From assembly GCA_948567375.1 (NCBI GenBank), contig OX419759.1, forward strand, positions 49,814,593-49,878,592: DNA of 64,000 nt. Direction: 5' to 3'. Under the pieces are notes generated by a model. It searched no databases, was not told the origin of the DNA, and saw only the letters and a list, made by a program, of their open reading frames with translations. Shown piece after piece: positions 13,141 through 23,392 of this stretch. Origin of the DNA: Lunularia cruciata (Eukaryota; Streptophyta; Marchantiopsida; Lunulariales; Lunulariaceae). A program made the translations under genes and the position numbers. Positions within the stretch are counted from its first letter, which is position 1, and every line of letters starts with the position of its first letter.

Positions 13141-13720
13141 GTGATATGTTTAGCTTGTTATGATGCAATCTTAGGCATGCAATGGATGGAGCATTATAAC
13201 CCTATGGTTCATTGGAGGAAGAAAGTAGTGAGAACTTGCCAATGGAAGATAATTGATGTTAAAGGAATATCACACAAGCAAGAATTGAAAAATTCCCATA
13301 AACATCCGTCAAAACTATTTTTGAAACCTCCTAATGTGCATGTCTATTGTCTTTTGGGGCCTAAATCAACAAATGATGAAGAAAAAATACCCTTTACCCA
13401 CATGGATGACCTATTTGAACAACTCAACATGGCAAAACACTTCACCAAACTTGATCTGCAGAGCTAATACAACCAAATCTAAATTGTGGAGGAAGATGTA
13501 TACAAAAATGCTTTTCAAACAAGGTATGGCCACTTTGAGTACCTTCTAATGCCATTTGGCCTCACCAATGCACCAGCCAATTCATGAGTTTGATGAATGA
13601 CACATTTTATCCGTACTTGGATAAATTTGTTATCATCTTCCTATATGACATCTTAGTCTATACTAGGATAATGATGGAATAGAAGCAACATTTGCAAGAA
13701 GTCCTCTAGATTTTATGGCA
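13141..13720 (+). pseudogene. Gypsy protease end and reverse transcriptase (inactive)
   Basis: CYDAILGMQWMEHYNP (from about 13153) matches the C-terminal part of gypsy aspartic proteases. The RT follows: FTKLDLQS, a stop where glycine is expected, then [18 protein letters not shown] and a frame change. The polymerase box reads FVIIFLYDILVYT (13626-13664). The first aspartate of the usual DD pair is tyrosine (TAT, 13644-13646), so the enzyme cannot be active. Several stops and shifts separate the blocks. Confidence 0.85.
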
Positions 13721-13839
13721 AAATCAGTTTTATGCCAAAATCTCAAAGTGCAAGTTTGGCAAGTCTGAAGTAGACCACTTGGGGCATAGAGTAAGTAAAA
13801 AAGGTATCCAAGTGTTAAAAAATAAAATAGAGGTCATTC

Positions 13840-14175
13840 AAAAATGAAGTGCGCTAGAAGATCATACTCAACTCAGAGTAGAATGAAAATATCACACCAT
13901 TGAATGAGAAGAGCTGGCCATTGTCCTTGCAACCAAGCATTGGAAGCACTATCTTGGTGAGAAGGCATTTTTAGTAGAGATAGACCACTAACCTGTAGTC
14001 TACCTTGAGATACAAAAAGATCTATCTTGTCAACACATTTGGTGGGCTGAGTGGAGATAATGGTTCAATATGACAATCACATATATGGAAGGCAAGAAGC
14101 AACTTGTAGATGTATTCACCCGAATGCCAATGGAAAAAAATTTGGTGGTAGAGGTCAAGATGAACCTTAAATTTT
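13840..14175 (+). pseudogene. Gypsy RNase H remnant
   Basis: Segments EELAIVLATKHWKHYLGEKAFLVEIDH and then WRWFNMTITYMEGKKQLVD (with stops) match gypsy RNase H, the activity that degrades the RNA template during cDNA synthesis. It lies directly between RT and integrase, as expected. Interrupted by at least three stops. Confidence 0.75.
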
Positions 14176-14187
14176 GGCCAAGGATTC

Positions 14188-15156
14188 TTGTTGCTAAAAA
14201 AATGGATCTATAGATTGCAGAAGCTCAATCATCCAAAGCGCATCACCAACACCCAAGGACTCACCTTTTGTGATGGTAGGTTATGGATCCCGGATGCCAT
14301 GGAGATAAGAACCACCATCCTAGCAAAACGTCATGATCTGGCCATTGCAGGTCATGTTGGAGTGGATAAGACCTTAGATGCAGCCAAACTCATCTTGGGC
14401 CATTACTATTGGCCCAAGATAAACAATGATGTGATGGACTATGTTTGGAGCTACCTACTTTGTAAAAATAAATTTCTTCTAACCAAGCTCTTGTAGGAAT
14501 TTTTCAACCGTTCCCTACTTACACAACATTGGGAACAAGTAAGCATAGATCTGGTTTGTGAATTGCCAAAGACTACCTCATGGTTTGACTCCATTGTAGT
14601 CTTTGTTGACTAACTCAACAAAATGATTCATGTGTGTTCTACCACCAAGGATGTGATTACTCCACAACTAGCTCAAGTGTACTTAGATGCAATATTTCTC
14701 ATGATGGCTTGTCTTTAGTACTAGTACTAATAGAGGCACTCAATTCACTAGTTTGTTTTGGAGAACACTCTTTGATTTCTTCAAAACCTAATTGGCCATA
14801 TCCATGCCTTACCATCCACAAACCTATGGAAAAATAGAGTGGACTAATCACACTATTGAAGACATGCTTTGGGATGTCACCTTAGATCAAAAAGAGAGGT
14901 AGGACAACTTACTTCCATTGATGGAATTTACTTACAAAAATTTAGTGAATGCATCCACACAAGTCACACCGTTCTTCCTCCTGTATGGAGAGCATCCTTT
15001 CATACTTTTGAGCTTGATAATCCATCTGGTGGTTACCAAGGTTGAAGTTATCAACACTTTGGTTTCTAAACCCAACAAGTTGTAGAGAACATCAAGCATA
15101 GGTTGCAAATTGCCCAGAATCAATGAAATTAGTATGCAGATACACATTATCGGCAC
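14188..15156 (+). pseudogene. Gypsy integrase, zinc-binding and catalytic core (inactive)
   Basis: The 14188-14496 frame contains the HHCC zinc domain: HDLAIAGHVGVDKTLDAAK, YYWP, then YVWSYLLCK. The first cysteine of the CxxC pair is tyrosine. The catalytic core follows in pieces: WEQVSIDLVCELPKTTSWFD, an IVVFVD segment ending in a stop, then scattered blocks with several shifts to about 15150. Integrase would insert the cDNA into the genome; this copy cannot. The lost zinc ligand resembles the losses in the other elements here. Confidence 0.85.
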
Positions 15157-15640
15157 ATGGAGTCCAACATTGAGGATCAAGTCTTGCTTTCAATAACCAA
15201 CCTCATGTTAGTTGGCCCTTTTAAGCTCAGACCTTGCTTTATTAGGCCTTTTTCTATTCTTCATAAAATCTGCATAATGACCTATTGCTTCAAGCTACCA
15301 CCACACATGAGGATCCATCTAGTATTCCATGTTTCCTTACTATACAAATATGCCTCACAGCCTCCCACTTTCCTTAGGACAAGGTAGGACAAGGTCATAC
15401 AAGACATTTGACCTTGTCCAACACTCATTGGTGGCACAAAGGAATATGAAGTTGAATGTATATTCTCCAGAAATGCATCTCATGACTATACTAGCTCCTT
15501 GCCTTCTTGCAAAGAAAATTGGGGAAAATTCAAAGTCTATTAAGGCCTTACTCTTCTTTTTTTTCAAAGGAGATGGCCTCAAACTCCTTAATGAACATAT
15601 TAGGATTGTGATCTTTGTTTCATCCCCTTAAATCTCTAGT
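15157..15640 (+). pseudogene. Gypsy integrase C-terminal region
   Basis: The frame from 15157 reads ...LVGPFKLRPCFIRPFSILHK and LPPHMRIHLVFHVSLL. This matches the conserved 'GPF.I......YKL.LP......HPVFHVS.L' C-terminal part of gypsy integrases. A short YEVECIF segment near 15440 could be the start of a chromodomain, but what follows is too decayed to confirm. No 3' LTR was recognised after it. Confidence 0.7.
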
Positions 15641-15645
15641 ATCTA

Positions 15646-16193
15646 TGGCATATAGATGGCACAAGAGTTGCAATTAGTAGTAGTGGTAGAGATATGTAGG
15701 CAAAGGAAAGTAAAAAATATTAATATCCATATTTGAATCAAGGAATCCATATTCCAAACTTCTAGTACTTGACACTTTCAAAGGAATTGAGCCTTCTTTG
15801 TTGGAAGTGACTTCTTTGTCTTTGGATGATATCTTTTCTTCTTTGCTTGTTCTCATTTGAAAGTATCAAGTGCAAGACCTAGAATATTCCTCCTTACATA
15901 CCATATGGTTGATATTGTCCAAAACTTCATTTCTTCTCCTTCTTCTTAGAGTCAAAGAGAACAAGATCCTCTTCAATCTCCTCCAAAAAGTTTTAGTCAT
16001 GAGTGTCATAATCTGCTTGTTCTTTGTGAAGCTCTTCTTTACTCTTCTTTCTTCTTTCAGAAAAATCACATTTCCTTGGTAACTCCCTATGCCACTTTGT
16101 ATGTTTAGATTTTCCATGTATATCTTCTCTTGACAACCTTCATTAGCGTGCTTTCAAGGAGGATTTTTATATCTAACCACTTCAAGGAGTGTA
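15646..16193 (-). pseudogene. Upstream gag region of the outer gypsy-type element
   Basis: On the minus strand this follows the primer site directly, where gag normally starts. It contains a frame (16117-15866) and, in a neighbouring frame, acidic stretches such as NFLEEIEEDLVLFDSKKK. Stops and shifts break it. I place it as gag by position and because the zinc-knuckle half lies in the same orientation at 8944-8342; similarity alone is weak. Confidence 0.45.
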
Positions 16194-16211
16194 TCCCTGG
16201 CAATGGCACCA
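16194..16211 (-). promoter_or_regulatory. Decayed tRNA-Asp-type primer-binding site
   Basis: The minus strand reads TGGTGCCATTGCCAGGGA. The Tat/Athila-group site TGGCGCCGTTGCCGGGGA differs at three positions only, each a CpG that has become TpG or CpA. It sits six bases from the LTR end (16218), which fixes the outer element's orientation as minus and makes 16218 rightwards its 5' LTR. Confidence 0.75.
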
Positions 16212-16217
16212 AAATTT

Positions 16218-16808
16218 TGTTATATAACAACTCAAAAAAGACAAAACTATAGCATTTGAGCAAATACTAGTTTTTTCCCATACATATACAACATAGAAAT
16301 GAGTAGATACAAAGGAATGTGTTACAATCTAGTCCTTTGATATTTCTTTTTGTATCTCTTGGGCAAAGACAACTCCCAAAAGAGGACTATAACATCAAGA
16401 AGGCACATTGTGGAAAAGAATGAATTAAATACTCACATAGGAAAAATATGAGTCCAAGGATTTTGGAAAAAAATTGGAATATCACGTAGCAAATATTGGA
16501 ACATCACATAAAAAGTGATGGTCCAATCCAAAGATGCAAATTTTTTCTAAAGGTCTCTTGAATTTATTTGGAAGATATGTGTTCTATCTTTTGTAAAAAG
16601 TGAGTGCAACTATCTTTGGAAGGAGTTATTTACCTTTGCAAGGGACACATCTTTGGAAGTTGTTTGCTCTTTCCAAAGACCTTGTTGACATTCCTTCCAA
16701 AGTTCCACCCTTCACAAGGCACAACTTTTTTGGATATTCAACATCTTTGTGAATAGTTCTTCATCAAGCTTTTGTACTTAGGTTATTGTCTATACTACAA
16801 CACATTGC
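16218..16808 (-). repeat. Right (5') LTR of the outer element, piece 1 of 3
   Basis: Starts TGTTATATAACAACTC and aligns with 6556-7087. It is cut on the right by the short Harbinger insertion. Confidence 0.75.
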
Positions 16809-17843
16809 GTGGCTTTTAGAAATAGTTTTACAAAGCACTATATCTTTTCATATAGATTATTACAAAGCATTGACTAAATTGGTATGGGGTGTAGACATGA
16901 GGAAGAAAGTGTCCCACTACAGAGTTCCGGCCAAGTTCCTTATTAAAGCAAACTCCATAAGAGGTGGTTTGTAGAAAATAAGAGATACAGATTTTTCTAT
17001 TATCACACCATCATGTATTAATTACAAATTAGGGTGCATGGTTTATGGTGGATTTGGTCTACACCAATTGATGCTTAGTGCAATGTGTTAATTTAGGATT
17101 AAATGGGATATTGCCCATCATTGCTCATTATTGTTCATCACTACTCATCGTTGCTTGTCATTGCTCATCGCTACTCATAGTTGCTTGTAGCCGCTTGATG
17201 GTGCCCATAGCTGCTCATTGGTGCCCAAAGCCACTTGTTGCTGCTAGTAGTTGCTCACTGCTGCTGGTAGCTGCTCAATAGTGCCCGTTGATTTTGCATC
17301 AAAATGTGAGCCTTCATTGCAATCAGGTTCTTGATCTCCCTTTGCTAAATTTTTGTTGCATGTTTGGAGTAGAATTCATTAGCCTTCGATTAATTTATTG
17401 GTTGTCACAAGGCAATGCAAATCATTTTCCATAACTTGTGCTATCTCCCTTGCTGTACTAATCTATGGAAATGAACCACCACACCAATGAAAAACTAGAA
17501 AACCCACTAGTTTAGTTTAATGATAGGAGCATTTTCACACAACATTTGCATTTGCAGATGGTGAATTTAAATTTGAAAATTTGTGGCATTTTGGATCCGC
17601 CAAATAATTTCATAAATTCCATCATCTCTTTTGACAATCATTTATATCAATATGGGAATCCTAAACATCCATAATATAGTGCTTGATTTTTATAAGTGAA
17701 TGCAAATTGCATGTGATATATTGTAAAAAAATTTATGAGGTGTTTATTTATTAGCACCTCATCTCCTTATAGGGTTCACTAAAATAAGTTATAAAATTTT
17801 TTATTTATCCTGTAGACTCCATCAAAACTATTTCTGAAACCCC
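16809..17843. mobile_element. Short non-autonomous PIF/Harbinger transposon (~1.03 kb)
   Basis: The left ~250 bp match the left end of the 11.7 kb element at 20268 (shared AAATAGTTTTACAAAG, TAGATTATTACAAAGCATTGA, GAGGTGGTTTGTAG). The right ~520 bp match its right end at 31405-31977 (shared TCATTTTCCATAACTTG, GAAATGAACCACCACACCAATG, CATCTCTTTTGACAATCATTTAT). Ends form imperfect inverted repeats, about GTGGCTTTTAGAAATAG against GGGGTTTCAGAAATAG. No transposase is present; the middle holds a degenerate minisatellite. The sister LTR at 6556-7541 lacks it, giving an empty site near 7085-7090, with an ATT-type short target duplication. Confidence 0.75.
17100..17290. repeat. Degenerate GCTCAT/GCTTGT minisatellite
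   Basis: Runs of roughly 9-12 bp units built around TTGCTCATC, CTACTCAT and TTGCTTGT fill the interior of the short Harbinger derivative. Confidence 0.75.
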
Positions 17844-18201
17844 TTATTCAAGCTTGATCAAGGTATCACATCTAAAATTGTACGCTTGCTAGGGATCAAA
17901 CTCACAAAGCAACTAAAAATTCTTATTCTGATTCTTCACCAAGACACAAACATGACTAGAAAAAATTTAACAAGGAGGTAAGAAAGCAACAAATAGCCCA
18001 AGAGCTCTTCAATTATTCATCATTTTCTCTCATTGACCAAATAACACTTCAGATACTACACTTAAATAGTCATTGATACTCAAAAATAACCAAAAGGAAA
18101 CTTTAAAAAATATCAAACGCCCAAGATGTGTACCAAGCAAAGGAAAATTTTCTTGATCTAATGGCTCTTCTAGATCTCTAATAGTCATATAGCCAGAGTG
18201 C
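17844..18201 (-). repeat. Right LTR of the outer element, piece 2 of 3
   Basis: Aligns with 7090-7436 (shared AGGGATCAAACTCACAAAGC-like, GATTCTTCACCAAGA, CACTTAAATAGTCAT). It ends at AGTGC, beside the Copia insertion. Confidence 0.75.
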
Positions 18202-18392
18202 TGATAAAATTGAACTAAATTGAGAAAACATTAGGAATAATAATTTGGCCATTCTATGGGGAAACATTCATTCATCAATTTGGTAAGGAAAGGCATGTAA
18301 AAAAATTATGCAAATTCTATGTGGTTTGGCAAACGTTTGCATATATCCACAATTGCATAAGAATTTTCAAAGTCACAACTGAATCAAACACT

Positions 18393-18430
<38 letters not shown>

Positions 18431-19007
18431 CATTTGTCATCCCTTATCTAGTTCTAGAATATGTGGTATTATTGTTCCCGTATCTAACCAAAGATTGTTT
18501 GATACTAGTTGATACAAATCACTTACAAACTTCCACAAGTGGGATCTATTCCCATAGCTTTCCATAGCTTCCCATAAAGGTACATTCCTATAAGAGCCAT
18601 TTCCATATAGAATCCTAGAGTCTTGTAGTTAAATCCTTTAGTAGATTCTAGCAGCCAATCCCATAACTCATGCAAGATACATTTGTCCTAAGCTTCATGT
18701 GGATATAACTTCTTTTCTAAAACTCCATTTTTTGTGGTTTTTTGTCTATAGAAAGCCTTTGTTGGAAGCTTTGAGAAGTTACTTCCAACAAGATAAGGCA
18801 CACTTCATTTTCATCTATATTAGATCAAAAATTAATTTCCTTTTTTTATGCGCTCCAATAAATAGATTCTCATAATTTGAAGACTTGTCACGTACTTACA
18901 CTTTTTTACTCCCATAGAAGATTTTCCTTGTATTGAGATTTCAACATTCCCATAGGATATTTGTCCCATAAAGCATTCCCATAATTAATCAACCACCATG
19001 CTTAATA
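18202..19007 (-). repeat. Left (3') LTR of the minus-strand Copia
   Basis: Aligns with 35313-36165 over most of its length (shared GGTAAGGAAA, TCCACAATTGCA, CAAAGTCACAACTGA, GGATATAACTTCTTTT, GGATATTTGTCCCATA-like). It includes a (TA)n run at 18396-18427. The polypurine tract lies just to its right. Confidence 0.85.
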
Positions 19008-19021
19008 ATCCCCCACTTGGA
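19008..19021 (-). promoter_or_regulatory. Copia polypurine tract
   Basis: The minus strand reads CCAAGTGGGGGAT just before the LTR, the typical plant Copia plus-strand priming tract. Confidence 0.85.
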
Positions 19022-19900
19022 ATTTGACATTACTTGTCACTCTGATGTACAAGACTTCTCTAATCAATTAATTTTGAAGTCCAATTGCAACTATACATTG
19101 CTTGAGCTTCTCAATTGTAACTACATTGGTAAATATATCTATGATATTGCTTACTCTAATAATTGTTACTAAAGTTAGTACCTCATCATCTACCAATGAA
19201 ACAATACTTCAATTGAATGTGCTTTGTCTTGGCATGAAACACTAGATTCTTTCCAAGATTGATAGCACTTTGGCTATCACTATATAGAATATTATCATCC
19301 TATTTCTTGCTTAGCTCTACCATAAAGTTTTCCAACATGATCATCTCCTTACTAGTCTTTGAAATGGCTATGTACTCAACTTCTATGGTAAAAAGAGCAA
19401 CACTCTTTTGCAATCAAGACATCCAACTAATGGTAGTACCACCCAAGGTAAAAAATACCCTATAGTGCTCTTCTTGTTATTTAAGTCTCCTCCCAAATCT
19501 GAATCAATGAAGCCCTATAAAACAACATATGTTTGTTTGAAACAAAGTGCCTTATCAAAGGTGCCTTTTAAGTAGCATAATAACCATTATAACACTTCTC
19601 AACGCTCTCTTCTTGGGTTTGTCATGAATTTTCTTACGACTCTTGCTGCACAAGCAATGTCTAGCCTAGTGTGTACCTTGTATACATAAAATTTTTAATT
19701 GCCGATGCATAAGGTACTATGCTTATGTACTCTCTATTTGCATTAGTTCTTGGTGATTTCTCCCTAGAGAGTTTGAAGTGACCTCCCAAAGGAGTGGTTC
19801 AAATTGTAGCATTTTGTAGAACAAATTTGTCCATCAACTTCTTGATTTACTTCTCTTGAGACAATTGTTAAGTACCTACAAAAAAATTGTACTAATTTTT
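19022..19900 (-). pseudogene. Copia RNase H remnant
   Basis: Minus-strand fragments in shifting frames. From about 19210 down to 19070 a frame reads NEVLTLVTI-like, then DIFTNVVTIEKLKQCIVAIGLQN, the ADIFTK ending of Copia RNase H. Further right, decayed blocks match the STTEAEY and DNQSAI regions. Multiple stops. Confidence 0.7.
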
Positions 19901-20267
19901 ATTCCAAGTATATGCTATGAAGGATGTAGGTATTTCATGTCAAATACATCAAACAATTGGCACTTTAGCTTGTTGATTTCCCTCATGTTGGATCTAGCAA
20001 CAAACATATCATCAATATAAAGCAACAACAAGATGATATATGAATCAATAAATGACTTAATGTAGCGGCAATAATCCATTTTGTGTTTGGTGTAACCATT
20101 GTTGGTCATATAGCCATCAAATTTCAATTACCACTATTGAGGAGCCTATTTCAAACCATAGAGACTCTTCCATAACTTCAAAACTATGTCCCCTATGTAA
20201 GTGATCTAAAACTTCTTAGGTTGTGCCATATAGACATATTCCTTAAGGTCTCCATATAGAACCACTA
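19901..20267 (-). pseudogene. Copia reverse transcriptase, C-terminal half (YIDD retained)
   Basis: From the Harbinger junction the minus strand reads LYGDLKEYVYMAQPKKF, then LWKSLYGLK and APQ with stops between, matching 'FLHGDLEEEIYM.QP.GF' and 'LKKSLYGLKQAPR'. The next frame (20127-19915) contains LLLYIDDMFVARSNM with an intact YIDD box at 20019-20008. The N-terminal half lies 11.7 kb away at 31978-32300. The catalytic aspartates survive, but stops and the insertion kill the gene. Confidence 0.85.
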
Positions 20268-20907
20268 GGGAGTTTCAAAAATAGTTTTACAAAGGTTTGT
20301 ATATTTTCATATAGATTATTACAAAGCATTGAATAAATCAGTAAGGGGTGTGGGCCAAAGGAAGAAAGGTTCTTGCTCAGAGTTACAGTCAAGTTCCTTG
20401 TTATTAGAAAACTCCATATGAGGTGGTTTGTAGGAAATAAGGGATATGGATTTTTCTCCATAATGCATTAATTATACATTAGGATTAATAAAGAGTTTGG
20501 TTTAGGTTAGGGTGAATGGGATGGCAACCAAATGGGGCAATGAAGAAGAGTGGCAACCATAGGAGGTGATGATGATAGGTGACATATGAGAACACAAATG
20601 AATTGCATGAGGAGGGCAAGCCGGACAAGAACAAGAAAAATTGACCGTAGAGTAGGAAGATTAGTGTGAGTTGTGTGAAGGTGGAAAGGGGGTGTGTATA
20701 TTTTTTGAAGTGCTATTTAAAATACTGAATTTCATTATTTAAAAATTCCATGTTCAATTAGTACAAGTTACTAAATGAATTTCTTAACTTACAAGCTTGC
20801 TTATTGCATAGGAACAAAGCATTGGCCATTGAAGTGAGAAGAGTAGAGCATGTTGAGCAAGTGTTATTTTTGGTGATTCAAGAATCAAGCAAGGAAAACC
20901 AAATCAA

Positions 20908-22277
20908 GTGAGGAGAAAAAAAATCAAGTATTACATGCCAAGAGGGAGCACTCATGAAAAACTAACTAGAAACATTAAGAAATGTATACAATGGATTATA
21001 CTATTAGATTTGGAGATCTCACTACAAAGATTAGAAGATGAAGATGAATATGGAGAAGGAGATTTACATATGCTAGAATTATTGATTAGTGGGTGCGAGT
21101 ATGCACATGCATAGATGCTTAGAACCTTGAGTTACTAATCTCCATAGTCAAGAATTTGTGATAAAATACTTTAGAAATTTAGATGCAAAGGCCTTTTGTT
21201 ACTTACTAGAATGGATGTTCATTCCTTTTCAACATTAATAGATTTGAAAAAAATGCACAATGTTTTTGGGAAAAACTACCAACAAGAGCAAACACCTATG
21301 GGTATCTAAGTAGCTTAGCTCTCAATAGATTTGGGAATCATGGTAATGGAGCTTGTGTTGCGGGGTTAAACATTTAGGACATTAGTGCAGGTTCAATAAA
21401 TGCATTTACCAAGAGAGTTATGACTGCCATATTAGATTTGATGAGGAGTCAAGTTGCATGGCATGAGCACAAGGACAGGAGTAGGATATCTGCTATTTTT
21501 CACAAAAGGTTTCACTGGTTGTGTTGGTTTGGTAGATGGAACATTGTTTCTCTTGCTGCTTGACCCACCGTGGATGGAGAAATCCATTTCAACAAAAAGG
21601 GTTCATATTCCATAAATGGCCAAGTGATTTGTGATGATAAACAAAGAATTTTACATTTTACAAGAGGTAAGTATTCAATATTTTGTTTTGTTCTTTTGTT
21701 CAGTTTTGGTGCTCCTCCTTGTACATTTGCATGATTTTAGTAAAGGTTGGATTTGATTTGTTTATTTGGAGGAATGCCATGACCATGATTGTTTGAACAA
21801 ATCATCACTGTGGAATGATTTGAACTAGAGAGGGAAGTGTTGCAGTTTTGAGGCCAAAGAGTACCTTTTAGGTGATTTTGGTTATGTACCCATGCATCAC
21901 CTAGTCCCTACTTTCAAGCTAGCCCACACTGAGGACAAGCAAGAGTTCAAAAAATATTTGGCAAAGGCAAGGGTGATAAATGAGCATTGTATAGGAGTAT
22001 TGAAAGCTAGATGACATTCTCTTTGTGAGCCCAGAGTGTAACTTAAAGACAATAGTAGAATGCATATTTGATGAAGTGGGTTTCATTTTATGTTATTTTA
22101 CATAAATTTTTAATCAATAGGTCCAATGTTTGGTTAGAAGATGATGGAGGATTTACTAAGGAAATTCAAATATATTCAAAAATGTCTTTTAGTGGAATAG
22201 ATTTTGGTAGAGAAGAAAGTAGGTCAAGGGTGATGCAACAATGCCTTGCTCATCATGTCAACAATATACTAGACTGA
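20908..22277 (+). pseudogene. PIF/Harbinger transposase (DDE_Tnp_4 type), frameshifted
   Basis: Blocks in order: an acidic start with EDEDEYGEGDLHMLELL (to 21115); ALNRFGNHGNGACVAGLNI, one stop, then ISAGSINAFTKRVMTAI (about 21331-21440); GFTGCVGLVDGTLF (about 21510) with the first catalytic Asp; GEIHFNKKGSYSINGQVICD (about 21577-21640). After an intron-like gap beginning GTAAGT at 21667 come CHDHDCLNKSSLWNDLN, EYLLGDFGYVPMHHLVPTF with the second Asp, and AKARVINEHCIGVLKAR (to about 22010) with the catalytic Glu. The tail 22068-22277 has FLINRSNVWLEDDGG and REESRSRVMQQCLAHH. All three catalytic residues are readable, but at least two frameshifts and several stops make it a pseudogene. This enzyme would excise and reinsert the element. 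Confidence 0.8.
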
Positions 22278-22704
22278 AATGAGATTATGGTTCTCTATAA
22301 TAAAAATATCATTCTTCAAATTCTTCATATCTTATTGTAGGTAATTTTTTACACTATTTTTCCATAGCTTTTAAAAACTTGTCATATGTTGCTGCCTTAA
22401 AAAACACCAAGTTTAAAAATTGCAAGAAGAATGCACTTGGGGACACCCTGTGACAATTGTAGTGTTTTGATGATGCCTTGTGTAAACTCAAAGCTAGAAT
22501 GTGCTAGGGGATGCCCAATGTGCTTGACAAAAGTTTCTAGATGGCATTGAGTGATGCCATGTGTGGGTTTAGGATATTGGATGGAAAGGGTGATCTTGGC
22601 CAATGCTTGCCCATAGACGGTGGTGGGCATTGGGAGCTACCAGCCATAGTTTTACATTCAGATTTTGCACGTTGGCACCCCACGGTGCTAGTCTCCTCTT
22701 GATA

Positions 22705-23392
22705 TGTAATACCCATTTGTGCATGTGTATGGTTTGTGATATTTAGCTTGGTATTACAAGTACTTGAGATATATTATTTATATAGAGATAAAGGATGGTT
22801 CTACATTAGTCATGATAACCTAAGTTAGTCATAGCTAAGATAGAAAGGACCTTACTTTAGAGGAAGTGGAAAAGATGAGAACCACTATTTTGGATTCTAG
22901 TGTGTTGACTTGGTATTATTCCTATGTGTTTGGCTTTGAGGAAAGAGTTGAGAACTCTTGGGCCCGCAAGCCTTTTTGTTTTGGATTCTTCTATAGTCCA
23001 AGGATAGCCCATGTGAAGGAATCCTTGACTTCGTGGTTGGGTCAAGATAAGATCACATGCTTAGTGGAGTATGCCCATGTGGATGGATATTCCTTTATAC
23101 TTTTTGACTTTACTTGATTTTTAGCCTAGTAACTTGAGTTACTCGAGTAATTAGTAAATTTGGTGCATAACTATTTCACAAGTATATAAACAAGGGGTGA
23201 GGAGGTACTCATCATCCTTTCATTTACAACAATCTCTTTCATTGAGTTCTCTAGTGAGAAATGTCTTGAGTCTTGGAGTGTTAGCCTTGGAGGAGTATGG
23301 TGGAGTTGGGGTTCCTTGCTTTCTTAGTCCATGGTGTGCTACCATAATAACCATCAAAGGTTCATCTTGAGTGAAAGACAGTCCGGCTCACA
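22705..23392 (+). repeat. Solo LTR, copy 2 of the three-copy family
   Basis: Starts TGTAATACCCATTTGTG and ends GGCTCACA. It is closely similar, in reverse complement, to 32412-33103 and more distantly to 1430-2030. No internal genes; it sits within the large Harbinger. A clear target duplication was not found. Confidence 0.8.

Larger units (their letters stand above)
8948..15645 (+). mobile_element. Ty3/gypsy retrotransposon, plus strand, nested in the gag of the outer element
   Basis: Order seen: possible short 5' LTR (8948-9250, ending ATTACA), Met-tRNA-type primer site (9252-9264), gag, protease, reverse transcriptase, RNase H, integrase. Integrase after RT/RNase H is the gypsy order. The gag region is interrupted by a 1.86 kb solo LTR. 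Every domain has stops, frameshifts or lost catalytic residues. I could not find a matching 3' LTR, so the right boundary (around 15645, where minus-strand sequence of the outer element resumes) is approximate and the LTR length is a guess. Confidence 0.75.

Noticed and set aside
6556..18201. The repeats at 6.56 kb and 16.2 kb as LTRs of the plus-strand Gypsy between them
   Set aside because: The plus-strand primer site is at 9252, far from the end of the 6.56-7.54 kb repeat, while a minus-strand tRNA-Asp-type primer site abuts the 16218 repeat. The pair belongs to an outer minus-strand element.
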